64,000 nt of DNA from assembly GCA_033816765.1 (NCBI GenBank), contig CM066293.1, positions 1,922,001 through 1,986,000 on the forward strand, written 5' to 3'. The stretch's first letter is position 1; every line of letters starts with the position of its first letter. The notes beneath the pieces are model-generated. The model was not told where the DNA came from. It made no database searches and saw only the letters and a list, made by a program, of their open reading frames with translations. The position numbers and the translations under genes were made by a program. Of this stretch, positions 12,446 to 23,960 are shown one piece after another. This stretch comes from Nothopassalora personata. Lineage: Eukaryota; Ascomycota; Dothideomycetes; Mycosphaerellales; Mycosphaerellaceae.

Positions 12446-13210
12446 CGTCCTATAGAGAGCGCCTTCACGCGGCGGACGACGTAAGTATCTTCGCTACGAC
12501 GAAGAGAAACTAAGACTCTCTCTCTCGAAAAATACAAGCCTACTCGACTCGAAACAAGAAAAGACAGGTCGGACGAACCGAACGAACGAGATACGCTCAA
12601 AATCTACAAACAAGAACTCCGGAACTGCGAGAAGGGAAAGCGACGTACATAGCGTACACGTCGCTCGAACAACGAAGGCGCTGTCTACCTGTCGTCCCGG
12701 CAAACCACGTAAACTGCCGGCTGGAACCAAGAGAGGCGTTTAGGGGCGCAAACCACGTATACTGCACGGCTGGAACCAAGAGAGGCCGAGGGGGGGACGA
12801 CAGCGAGGCCACTGCGACCGAGGAGCTACACTCGAGACCGGAGAACGCGACTGGATTGAAACAGAGGCAACGGGTGTTTCTTGGGATTTTGCTCGGTGCG
12901 TACGGGTACGGCCGGCTTGGCTTTTTAAAACAAGAACGAGACACGGGCGCAAAACTTGTCTCGCCCGGGGCAAGGCGACAAACCGCAATTCTCGACAAGA
13001 CACGACTACCGGGTACGCGCGTACTACGCCGCAATATATTCGATTTACGGTTCGAATAGCGAGCGTTGCTCGCATCTTTTAAGGAGTTTTTACGTCCGGG
13101 GTACGACGGGGCTTTTCTCCTTCTCTCAAATTTTGGTCTCGTTCTCGAGACCCGTGTTGCATAGTCTTTGACTCAAATAGCACGTTAATGGAATAATCAA
13201 TCAATCAATC
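12446..13210 (+). mobile_element. Non-LTR retrotransposon-like (LINE 3' fragment or SINE) insertion, not RIP-mutated
   Basis: The 765-bp segment is flanked by a perfect 15-bp duplication (AAGGCTACGAAGTGT at 12431-12445 and 13211-13225) and ends in an AATC tail (AATAATCAATCAATCAATC, 13192-13210). Long TSD plus simple-repeat tail is the mark of target-primed reverse transcription. Its composition is CpA/TpG-normal and GC-rich, unlike everything around it. No tRNA-like head is visible and no reverse transcriptase motif can be read. The plus-strand frame used at 12856-13059 stays open upstream to about 12511 but matches nothing I know. The overlapping open frames on both strands reflect GC richness. 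Confidence 0.75.
12701..12796 (+). repeat. Imperfect 48-bp tandem duplication inside the LINE/SINE-like insert
   Basis: CAAACCACGTAAACTGC...GGCTGGAACCAAGAGAGGC at 12701 recurs at 12749 with few changes. Confidence 0.7.
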
Positions 13211-13345
13211 AAGGCTACGAAGTGTAGAATTGCGATTCCTACGTAGACACCTATTATACTACGGATTATAAGGTAGCGTAGCTAATATTAGCCTCTCTTC
13301 TTTTTTATTAAAAGTTTCTCTCTAAACCTTAATTTTTATTATATG

Positions 13346-13760
13346 GACGGCTAGAGCTATATATACCGGGGCCGTGCCTAAATTTTAGTAATTATAGGGC
13401 TAAGACTTAGCTCGTAATAAGCGAAATAAAAATTTTAATGGAAGCTAGTAAGTAAAGTAACTTAGCTATATCTTCTTATAGACGGCTAGATTAATAAATA
13501 ATAGGGCTATATATACTATTTAGTAATAGTAGGACTAAGACTCAGTTTATAATAAGTAAAACAAAACCTAAAATTGAATCTAGTAAATATATTAGGTAAC
13601 TTAGCTATATTCTTTTATAGACGGCTAGACTAATATATAGTAAAGATGTATCTAAATCTAAGTAACCGTAGAGCTAGGACTTAGCCTATAATAATAGATT
13701 ATAAATTTTTGCGTTATTTTAAGTTAATTTAGCATTAGATTTTAGCGGCGTAGGTAATTA
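13346..13760. repeat. Degenerate tandem repeat, three units of 135-139 bp, RIP-mutated
   Basis: Units begin with GACGGCTAG at 13346, 13481 and 13620. They share internal blocks such as ...CTAAGACTTAGC... and AACTTAGCTATAT. The last unit is incomplete. A/T-rich; no coding. Confidence 0.7.
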
Positions 13761-14649
13761 CCTAGAAGTATACTATATTTAGCTATTTTAAAAACTATTT
13801 CTACTATTTTATAAGCGCTAATTCTAAATCCGGTCTCTAAATCTTAATCTAAGTACTCCTTAAAAAGTTATAATACCTTGCTATCTATCTCGCTATCGCG
13901 TGCTCTAATTAGTATTAACGACTAATGGGTTGTATTGACCTTAGGTTTAGAGGGGGTCCCTTAGATCCAACTTGCCCTAATTTCATTTAGGTTTAATTGG
14001 ACATTTAGGTAAGCTAGCAGGACCTAGTATAGCTGTTAAGATATATACTACGCAGTTGAGCATTGTAAGCGTAGCATTAAGGCAACAATTCAATTCATAC
14101 CTCTCGAGTAGAGGATATAGGGGTTTAGGTCCACCAATCCTCTTGTTTTATCTAGCTACTACGCTGCTCGTTACGTGACCTGATTTCCCGGTCCCGGAAC
14201 CGGCAAATACCCCTACTTACGTAAGCACCGCTCTATACCACCACAACTCGGACAGGCCTATATAGGGTAGTTAGTAGACATTATTTTAGTAGTTAATGAG
14301 GGGGGTTGTTAAGTGTACACCCGGTAGCGTATTAGCATCTAGTATATAAGGTTAAAATCACGGTTCAAGGTCTAAGGTTTACGGTTAAGGTTATTACTTA
14401 AGGTTAAAGTTCAAGGTTAAGGTTCATAGTTAAGGTCGACTAAGGTTAAAAACACTTAAGGTCTAAGGTATTTAGTAACAATCACGGTCATAAGGTCCTG
14501 TTAAGTAACAACTAGTATTAGCACATTCTAAAGTAAGCACTACGTAATAATAGATACGGCTGCATTACTAGAAAAACTTAGTACCTTTGCCAACATAGGC
14601 AGAGGCTACGAATAGTCTATAAACCCCACGAAAATAGAAGGGGTCTATA
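13761..14649. other. Non-coding sequence upstream of gypsy 2, with an AAGGTT-type minisatellite
   Basis: 14348-14470 holds irregular repeats of AAGGTTMA/AAGGTCTA type. 13920-14230 is less mutated than its flanks (retains CAACTTGCCC, CAATTCAATTCATACC) and may be an LTR or leader of an element. No matching direct repeat was found at the far end of gypsy 2, so I do not call it an LTR. Confidence 0.4.
14183..14208. repeat. Palindrome copy 1 (26 bp, imperfect)
   Basis: Diverged copy of the 26-bp palindrome seen intact at 21383-21408; half-site ATTTMCCGGTCCC. Confidence 0.6.
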
Positions 14650-17600
14650 GGGATTCTATCCCTTATAAGGGGATAGAGGAATCGGAGGAAGGGGAAACAC
14701 CTAAATCTAGTAAAGAAGGGAGAAGCGGAACTAGCGCCGCTAAATCAGGTATAGGTATAGGAACGAACAGCACAATTGGAATAGATGCTATAACTGCCCT
14801 CTTTAGACGATTAGTAGTAGTAATGGAAAACGCTAGCCCTCGCTTTCTACCTCTAGGAGGTGCTAAGAATCCGTTCTTTAATGGCACTAATGCTACTAAG
14901 TTCTAGGAGCGGTTTAGCGACCTAATAGACTAGTATCCGCCTCGGGCATCTATTAAGAAGGATAATTTCTAGGGTAGGTTTAAGCGCAATTGCGAAACTA
15001 CTATCCGGCGCGTAGTTATAAGGCTACCTAGGTAGCTTACTAATAAGGCACGTTTTAGGAGGGAGTTCTTATTAGAGTTCTTAAGGTTTAACGCCTACTC
15101 GATGTTAGGGAGTCGGGAATATCTTAAGGAGATTATTAGGGCGTAGTAAGGCAAGAGGCCTAAAGAATAAGATATAAAGGAATTCATCCGCCTATTTGTA
15201 TCCTTAAGTAACCTAATTGAACCTAAGGATTTGGATAACAGCTCCCGGAGTCGCCTCCTCCTTTAGGGATTGCTAGAGGCAGTCGCGAAAGTGGTCTACA
15301 AGGCTTACGGGCTTTACCTAAAGTAACCTAAGAAGTTTAGGGACTTTTAGAGGATCCTCGATAAAGCTACTAGCATCGTAGATAGTAAGGAGGGATAGAA
15401 AGCTATGCATATAGATTTCCCTCTTACTTTACCTTAGCTATACCGCTTAGTCGTAAAGTAAATGCCGCGCCTTAAGCCTAAGCTTAATACGCTTAAGAAG
15501 GCTACCTCTAGGACTATTGTTAATAATAACCTAATCTAGAAGGTAGCTAAAATAAGCATACGTATATACTAGCGCGGTCGCGTCGCGGACGCGGATACCT
15601 TCTACCCGAGCGAGAATTAACGCTCTATGCAACCGGAGAGGCACGACCTAGACACTAAACTATAGGTTTACGTAATGTAGCGTCCCCTATCGTAGAATCG
15701 CGAACAGTCTAAAGCGATAGATGGTTGTTACTATAACTATAGTAGTTCGAAGCACTAGGCTAGCAATTATAGGGCGATAAGGTCCTTAATATCTCGGGGC
15801 TACGTATACCTCGCCCCGAATAACTAGTAGTATCTAGGGAAAGAAGGCAATCCGCGTCCTACTAAGTTCAACTTTCGGAGGGACTATAGTAAACCGAAAC
15901 TACTCTATATACTCCCTCTACTCGAAGAACATTGTAGACCGATCGAGTTTAATAACTAGTATAAGATTCCCGTACTATGTAAGTAATAGATAGGTAGGGA
16001 CTACACTAGGGTAACTAAGGTTACGCCTCCTAATTATTCTAAGCCCCCTCCTAACTTTAGGCATTTAATAGAGTATAGCCCTTAGGACGCACGGTCTAGC
16101 TAAACGGAGAAGGCTACTAGGACATATTAGGTCTTATTCGGAGAAAGTGAAGCGGAGTAGGCGATCTACTTAGGCGAGCTTAACGAGGTATCTACCTATC
16201 CTATATAGTCTAACAAAGTGAAAGGGAAGGTACCCGTAGGCATTCTAAAGAATCCGCACCCGAGGACCCGGTCCTTAGCCTAGGATCTACGAGCCCGAGC
16301 TAAGGCTACTAAGAAAGTTCGCCTTTAATTAGAATAGGAGATCCGGTAAGCTAAGATTAACTAGTAGGAGGTTAAACTGATTAACGAAGTTAGTGCTTAA
16401 ATAAGCGAAACTTAATTATTAGCTAAGTCCGGGGTAACCCTAGGAAGGGGAAATAATGCCTAAGTAAATAGACTAGGGAACGATGCTAATAAAGGACTGC
16501 CTAAGGATATACCTATAGGTCCCGTAAACGCCCCCTTCGCATAAAGGAAGCGTATATAGAATACTAAGACTATAAGGATTAATAACTACGTCCGACAATA
16601 TAGTTTAGCTAGTAATAGCCCGGTTATAAAGGAAGAGGGTATTATCTACTAGATTAATTAGATCCTCTAGACGACGTTTCCTAATGTGAATGCCTAGGAT
16701 TGGTTTCGATATAGTCGCTAGTTCGAGGCTACCCTCTTCGGTCGCGTTACTAACACTCCCGCTCTTTAGGAGAAGCTCGCTATAGTACGACGTCTTATAG
16801 GAAAGGACCCTAAGGTTCGCACTAGATAAGTAGTCACCTACGAAGATAAATCTAAGTATAATAAGGAGGTCTTCCGCGAAGATAGTTAGGCCTAGTATGT
16901 CGGAGTGTATTTAACTATGCTTTACTCTAAAGGTACGGTCCCTACTACTAAGCTATAGAAGGACGTTAAGAAAATCGGGCTCTCTAGTGTCCTTAACAAC
17001 TTTACTATAGTCCCTAGTCCTTAGGTAGTAGCGGAGTTTAGGATAAACAAGAACTAGATTAGGTGCCTAATTAATAAGGGTTCCGAGGTAAATATTATCG
17101 GCTAGAGGAACGCTTATAGGTTTAGGTTACTAGTAATGTCGAGTACTTAGCTTACCTTTCGAGGTGCTAGAGGGCGGGCCTAGTTCAAAGGTATTGTAGG
17201 CAATTTAGATGTTTAGGTATTTAGGGTTTACTACTAGGTAGACATGTTTATCTCCTCAGATCTAAACTTACTAATAATCCTAGGACGTCCATAGGCCCGT
17301 AAGGTGCGGCTTACTACCCGTAACTGCGATAATAGTTTATAGGAGGGGACTATTACTAGCCGTAAAGGTAAAAGTGTTATATTTACTACCCTAGTTAGCT
17401 CGGACAGGTATAAGACCCTTTAAGAACTATTAAAAGCGTCGGGAAATAGAAGGGTAGGTTAAGTTACGGCGCTTAACCTAACGACTTGCTAAAGCCGGAT
17501 TTAACAAAATTAGTAAGGCTCTCGCACTATCTCGGAGAAACCTCGGACTTTAATTCACCGGTCCCGGGACTAGTAAATAGCTATAGTAAGGAAAATGGGT

Positions 17601-20600
17601 ACGACTACGACACGACGCATCTACAGGAACCCGGCAAGGCTCTAACACCTAGCAACCATTTAGCTCACTTATTAGGATTACTTAGGACTACTAGAGTAAA
17701 GGAACGAGTTATAGAAATTAGGACAGGCGCGTTTAAGGGAGATTCTATTACTAACGTTTATTTAGTTTAAGGGGATTAGCCCTCCGAGATCCTAAGGCAA
17801 TCTACATTAAATGCTTAGGCACGGAAGTAACAAGTAGGCTAATATATAGCTAATATTAGGATACCGCAGGTCTTTACGATATATAAGCGTAAGGCGGATA
17901 AGAAGAAGCTAGTAGACGCGAGCGTTCACGAACGCCTAGAATCACGAGTTAAGGGAGATATAGAATGGAAGCGTAGGGCGCTATACCTAGAGTCTAAGAT
18001 GCCTAAAGGATAAGGTCCGTTTAACGGAAAGTACTTAACTAAGAAATTCTTAAGCATTAAGCGAGGTAGCTGGATTACTCTAGAACGACTTACCTTAATT
18101 AAGGTTAGCATTAAGTTATTACTAATAGAAAGGGCCTTATTTGAGGAGATGCTCTATAACCGGGAGGTAGTCCTCGCTTAGGATTTTAGTTACATAAGGC
18201 AAATTAGGCACGACGTTATGCTACCTTAGAAGATTAACACGGTCCCTTATAAGCTATAGTAGGCACGTCCTATCCGATTGAACTTAAGTCTTAGGACGAT
18301 CGTTAAACGCATAATTAGAGCCCGGATTAAGAACAACATCCTAGAATACTTATAAGGGGCATATTCTAATAGCTAGTTCCTAGTCGTAAAGAAGGTTAAT
18401 GCCTCTAGAAGCGATATGCTATATCGGTTAATTGACTTAGCTATGCTCCTAAATAAGGTTACTATGCGCGATGCTAACATTCCACCGGACACGGATAGCT
18501 TCTTAGAGGATTTTACCGGGTACCGAGTCGCTTTACTTATAGACCTGTTTTTAGGTTATAATTAGATCACTTTAGATAAGTCCTACCGGGACTTAACAGC
18601 CTTCATAACCCCTCTTAGCCTAGTACGTAACACGACTCTACCTTAAGGAGCTACTAATTTAGTTACTTAGTTCGTACGTGCGGTAACAAAGATTCTACTT
18701 AATTATATCTCGCATCGAGCGAAACCGTTTCTCGATAACATCGGTATTAAGGGACTAACTAAGGACTATAGGAATGTAGAAGTAGAGCCTAGGTTAAGGA
18801 AATAGGTCGTTAAGCACATTATTTCCCTAGATCTAGTTCTTACTAACCTAGAAAGAGCTAGTGCGGTGGTTGCTAGAGGCAAATCCTAATGGTTATACGA
18901 AAAGCTTAAGATTGTTAGGTACGTTACTAGCCCGGATAGTCGCTATCCTAACCTAAAGGTTGTAGCTAAGATCCTAGATTAGCCTACGCCTACCTATATT
19001 AAGGAGGTCCGCACCTATGTAGGGCTATATGTATACTTCCGGATATAGATTCCCTAGTTCGTTATTATCGCTCGACCAATGTATAAGCTGCTAAAGAAGG
19101 ACGCCGAGTTTACCTAGATAGAAAATAAGCAGTTCTTAAAATAAGAGGTTACTAGATATCTTATGTAGGCTCTAGCCTTAGTTACCCTCTACTACTTACC
19201 TAGTGCTAGGTCTATCTTTGTCTTAGTTAATGCTAGCGGTACTAGATAGGGATATATCGTTTCTTAAGAATTAATAGACAGTACCCGACGGCGTTACCTA
19301 GTGCGGTATAAGAGTGGAATCTAGAACGCGTTAGAATCTAGATATAATGCTAGTAAGCGAGAATACCTTAGGGTCCTTAAGGGGCTTAAGAAGATCTAGA
19401 GATATGTTACTAGCGTTGATTTTATCCTTAAGGTTAATACTAAGACACTTGTATAGTAACTTAACCGGCCGGCTTCGGACCTACCTAACTCGGTAATAGC
19501 CCGGTAGGTCGTATAGATTAGGTTATTTACGTTCGAAGTGAAGTACGTTACGGGGACTAGGTACACTAGCCTAGATGCCCTGTCTCGTAGGCCCTCTACA
19601 CCTTAGGAACCTAGGGAAGCTAACGAAGACGAAGTCGACCGGATGATTAATAATAAGCTATTCGGGTACCCGGAGCCGGTCGACACCTATCTAGTTAAAA
19701 TCTAGAAAACACGACATCTCGGGGACTAATACTCTAAAAGCTCTTAGTAGCTTACTTAGGTTATAGAAACTAGGACCCGGCCCGATAGTATTACTCGTAC
19801 TAAGTACCGGCGGCTAGTAAAGAAGAGCATTAACTTCTTTATCTAGGACTAATTACTATTCTTCTAGAAGCGCCGAGGAGTACCGTTATAACTTGTAATT
19901 AACGATAATAAGGCTTAGAAGGAGATCGTTATAGAATACTATAAAAGACACGGTCATCGTAGCGCTAAGGTCGTGTATAACCTTATTTCCGATCGGTATT
20001 ACTAGGACGGATGCTTCGCCGATGTCTCTACGTAGGTTCGAAGTTATGCTCCCTATAGGTTTCGCGAGGGCAACTAGCGCGCTAGTAAGCTTCACTTATC
20101 GAGCCCTTAGGTTATTAGTAAGAAGTAGTACTCGGACCCCGTCTAGGTGCATAAAAATAGATACCTCCTAGTTACGCGCGAAGCACTTAGCAACTAGATC
20201 GAGGCTAGAGTAACGAGGGCACCTCCTAGCTCTAAGACGGTTACTAAGTTTCTATATAAGGATGTCTTCTATAGGCACGGCTACTATGCTAAAATTGTGC
20301 TTAATAACGCTACGGTTTATGCGGCTGAGGTTAAGCGGTTACTCGTAGGACTTAGTGTTCGAAGGATCCGAATATTACCGTACTATCCGTAATCTAATGC
20401 TCCGGTCGAGGTTAGGCACCGTCCGATTCTTATAGCGTTAGTAAAGCTTATAAGGAACACATACCGCGGATAGGAGTAATAGGTACCCGCTATATTATAG
20501 GCTAATAGGACTACGACCTGTCGTACTACTAGAATAACGCTAGCTTAGGTCCTATATAGCTATCGCACGATTCTACTAATTAAGGTTAAGTACCCGACGT

Positions 20601-21250
20601 AGGCGAATTATTAATAGGGATCGGTAAGAACAACTAAGGACCTACTTACTATACGTGCGCGTTAACTCTAGGGTCGAGACCTTAGTTTAGAAGAGCTACA
20701 TACTCGAAGGAAGCGGCTAAGAGAACTTAGTAAGGACTACTTTAATTCTTACTAAAATGTTGACTTTATTAGTTTCTAGAAGGGCGACCTTATTATAAGG
20801 TTCGATAAGCTATATAAGGACAACTTCTTACGTAAGATCGGTTACCGATAGTAAGGTCTATATCGGGTATCTAGTGTCTCTAGGGAATTTAGTACCTATA
20901 TTCTTAAGGAACTTAATAGTACGCTAATAAAGGGTGTTTAGGTACGAGAAAACCTTAAGCTAGTTCTAGAGCTTCGCCCGGATAACATAGGAGTACTAGG
21001 CCTAGATAATAGGATCGATCTCGTAATAGGGGAGGGAGAAGTCGCTAATAGCGTCGCTAATAGCAAAGATAGTAGTAATTCGAACGAGATCGAGCCTATC
21101 GCCGACGAAGACGTGCTACCTATAGGAGTTAACGAAAGGGGATCGTATCCTAAACCGGAATCTAAGAAGCTATAGGTTAGGCCTTATAACCTTTCTATAG
21201 CCGAAATTTCACAGTTTAGTAGGATCGAGGCTAAGAACTAATTAGTTAGC
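14650..21250 (+). mobile_element. Ty3/gypsy retrotransposon 2, internal region gag-pol, RIP-mutated
   Basis: Plus-strand translation through in-frame TAG/TAA gives, in order: gag from about 14650 (an N-P-F-F-N-G-T stretch near 14870), a zinc knuckle near 15720-15770, a retroviral-type protease near 17070-17300 (L-x3-G-S-E-V-N-I-I-G, catalytic Asp position altered), reverse transcriptase about 18200-18900, RNase H to about 19450 and integrase with a G-P/L-Y-R-V module near 20850. The RT active site reads F-L-D-N at 18728-18739 where F-L-D-D is expected. Protease-RT-RNase H-integrase order defines gypsy. The 94-residue open piece at 17486-17770 is a surviving part of pol, less mutated than the rest. 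LTRs could not be located. Confidence 0.8.
17553..17578. repeat. Palindrome copy 2 (26 bp, imperfect), inside gypsy 2 pol
   Basis: Third relative of the 21383 palindrome, lying in the pol reading frame in a locally less mutated patch. Confidence 0.6.
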
Positions 21251-21829
21251 AATAGCGTACGGAGTTTACTTCCCTTAGGCATGTGTTACGCATGCCCTTT
21301 AGTTTATTAAGCCGATTCGGTTATCTAGACTTCACTTTATAGGGTGTTCTTACCTTAGTTAGACCTTAGTTAGTAGAGTTACATTTACCGGTCCCGGGAC
21401 CGGTAAATCGGATTACGTAACAGCGTAGTATACCCCTACTAAATACTTACCTAGGTAGTTACTAGCACTAGTTTTCGGTTATATGTAGGGTTATCGGACC
21501 TTTAGTATAACCTCAATAGCACTGCTCTTACTACTTATAAGACCGGTCTCGGCGCTGCTACCTTATAACAGTTATAGGGACATCCGCTAAGAGGCATACT
21601 TAAGCGTAGCTCTCTACCTACTACTTCCTCTCTTTTTCTTTAAACACTAATACTATTACTAGAACCACTAATATATCTATCTACTACTATATATTAGACG
21701 GTTCTCTAGCCTCTCTCTTTACGACCTTAACCTTTAAAGCCCCTACCCCGATACTAAGCTTTTAAAGCTTACTAATACTCTAGAGTAGCACTACGAGATA
21801 GCTAGCTCTTACGATCTTATTAATAGCGA
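21251..21829. other. RIP-mutated non-coding region between gypsy 2 and gene G
   Basis: Contains the palindrome at 21383 and a pyrimidine-rich stretch (CCTCTCTTTTTCTTT near 21628-21645), which could be the old promoter of gene G or the end of an LTR. No open frame. Confidence 0.4.
21383..21408. repeat. Perfect 26-bp palindrome
   Basis: Half-site ATTTACCGGTCCC followed by its exact reverse complement. The right flank (CGGATTACGTAAC...AGCGTAGTA) resembles, in reverse orientation, the left flank of copy 1 (TACTACGCTG...GTTACGTGACCTG), so copies 1 and 3 face each other around gypsy 2. Confidence 0.8.
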
Positions 21830-23045
21830 ATCCTAGTTATTATAGCTTTAGCTAGTCCTTCGTTACGCCCGGCTAGCTCGAGCATAGCGCTTACTAGTAC
21901 TGTTACTAGGCTTACCCGCCTACCTTAGACCTTATTCGAGTCCCTTCGCCTACCGGATAACGTTAAGCATGTCCTTACTAACACGAACACGCCGAAGTCC
22001 GCCGCTAATGTTATGTTCCGCGAGCTTAGTCCTTAGAAGCGGGTTAAGGTGTTAAAGGACTTCTATAAGGGCTTCGAGAAGGTGTTCGAAGACTACTCCG
22101 TCTAGGTTAACCTATTTTTTGAGGAAGTTAAGAGCGGTATAGGTAAGAGCTACTAGGATGAATTCCTTAGTAATAAGAAGCTCGATGTCTTATTTCCTAT
22201 CGTCGGCAAGATTCGTAAGACCGGTTTAGAGATTCGTAACCGAGAGAAGACTCTTCAAGCTACGCTTACCCGCTACTAGCTATAGTAGATAGACAACAAG
22301 ATTCTTAATCGACGCGTTATCTCCGAACTTTATAGTACTAATAGCGGTCGCCGCTGGTTTACGGCCTTTATTAACAAGTACCTAGATTATAGTAGGGCTG
22401 TTAGTAGAATTTAGAGGGCATTAATCTAGCGTATAAGGATCGGCCGTAAGGGCATAGACCGTAAGCGAATTCTAGAGCCTAATGATCTTACCCGGTGCGA
22501 TAGGGAGGCTAAAGCACGTAGCATTAATCCGCAGTCGGCTAAGAGTAGGGAGATTATGAGAAGACACCGCCTAGCCGTCTATAAGGATAGCCTTCTATAC
22601 TTTATAGAGGGTACTATTACTAAGAATTCCGCGTCCCTAGAAGACAGCATAGATTAGCCTAAACCATCTAGCTAGTAACAGCCTTAGCTACGTTAGCTAC
22701 TACCGGGTAGTAAAGGTAAAGGACGTATAAAGAGTACTACGCTAACTCTACTAGCCTCTACCTAGCCTACAGTCCTATCGAGAGGCGGTCGTAAGTCGAG
22801 TCGACTTAAGCAGCTCCGTATAGGCGAGAGTATAGGTAAGGGCATAACTACGCCTACTCGATCCTCGCCTAACCGAACGCTAGACGGCGCACCTATACGC
22901 GAAGGCAGTCCGCTAGGTACACCGGTTAGCACCCTACGATCTACTCCGGCCCTAACTAAGAATAGCAACGCGATACTTATCATGTCACCTTCGGCTATAA
23001 TTAGGGATGTATTAGTCTTTAAGGATTAGATCCTATAAGAAGACG
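21830..23045 (+). pseudogene. Unidentified gene G, part 1 (RIP-mutated), interrupted by copia 2
   Basis: A long plus-strand frame is readable with only TAG/TAA as stops, about 400 codons. The likely protein has a basic helical first half (22030-22600: G-R-R-W-F-T-A-F-I-N-K, R-I-G-R-K-G-I-D-R-K-R) and a Ser/Thr/Pro/Gln-rich linker (22650-22980). The frame runs into the AGACG target duplication at 23041-23045 and resumes in frame at 30365. The start codon is uncertain; an in-frame ATG is at 22013. I do not recognise the family. Retroelement domains are absent, so it is a host gene or a gene of another repeat. Confidence 0.6.
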
Positions 23046-23223
23046 TGTTGTAAATTAGGTAACTAAGCGCTATGTTAGTTAGGACTTAGCACACACATAC
23101 ACTATATCACACTGTTTTCTATAGCTAGATAGTCTTACACTACGTGGCAATTCATAAGGGTTACTGATCCACCCTATCGTTTTAATCTAGAAGCTTGTAC
23201 TCGTTAAATACCTAAATACAATA
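23046..23223 (+). repeat. 5' LTR of copia 2 (178 bp)
   Basis: Direct repeat of 30182-30359; the copies differ by a small number of mostly transition changes. Confidence 0.95.
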
Positions 23224-23236
23224 GGTTATAAGCCCG
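23224..23236 (+). other. Primer-binding site of copia 2 (half-tRNA type, mutated)
   Basis: GGTTATAAGCCCG directly after the 5' LTR. Restoring one TpG gives GGTTATGAGCCC, the complement of the initiator tRNA-Met anticodon arm, as in copia 1. Confidence 0.7.
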
Positions 23237-23774
23237 TGTGCTCCTCTACCTATTTAAATTAGAACCTAAATCGTTATCGAAGCTCCATTAAGGATTAGCT
23301 TACCTTGCTAGTAGACCCGACCCTACATTTGTTTCACGGACAACTATCTAATCGATTTAAGAACCACTATAGGAGATCGGCACTAAGCACTAGTACCGTA
23401 GTACAGCATCTAAAAGAGCTAGACTAGGTATAGAATTTAGAAACAACACCTCTAGCAACCTAGTAAGATCCGCTAAGGACAACTAGGTGCTTAGGAAAGG
23501 CGTGTAGTTCTAGGTATGGAAATCTATGCTAATTAGCGTACTACTAGAGAAGGATCTAGTTAGATACGTAATCTATAATCTAGACTAGGTTGACCTAAAG
23601 TACGCTCTAAACAGGGCAGCTTATAATCAACCCTAAGATGTAACTAAGAATGTCTAAGATAAGACTGCCTAGAATGAAGCCCCTTAGGACATTACTAGTA
23701 GTGTAGGATATAAAGCTACCTATAAGCGATAGAAGAAAGAGGACATATAAGTATATAGCATTATCATAGCTAGA

Positions 23775-23960
23775 TTGGATTCTACCCTAAGGCTAAACTT
23801 TAGAGATGTAGATAAGTTAGCTAAGGAATTGTATAATTTGATTAAGGCAACATATAAGCTAGTTATTACAATTAATCTATATAATACTCTAAAGGCAGTT
23901 AGGCACATTAAACTAGATGCTACAAGACCTAATACATTAAAGTACTATAAAGACTTTTAA
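23775..23960 (+). pseudogene. Open fragment of copia 2 gag
   Basis: A 61-codon open stretch in the gag region (motif K-L-A-K-E-L-Y-N-L). It lies in the same frame as flanking gag sequence interrupted by TAG, so it is a remnant and not an independent gene. Confidence 0.6.

Noticed and set aside
12409..13171. Several overlapping open frames of 60-145 codons on both strands
   Set aside because: The segment is GC-rich and stop-poor in most frames, shows no codon bias or domain, and lies in a LINE/SINE-like insert.
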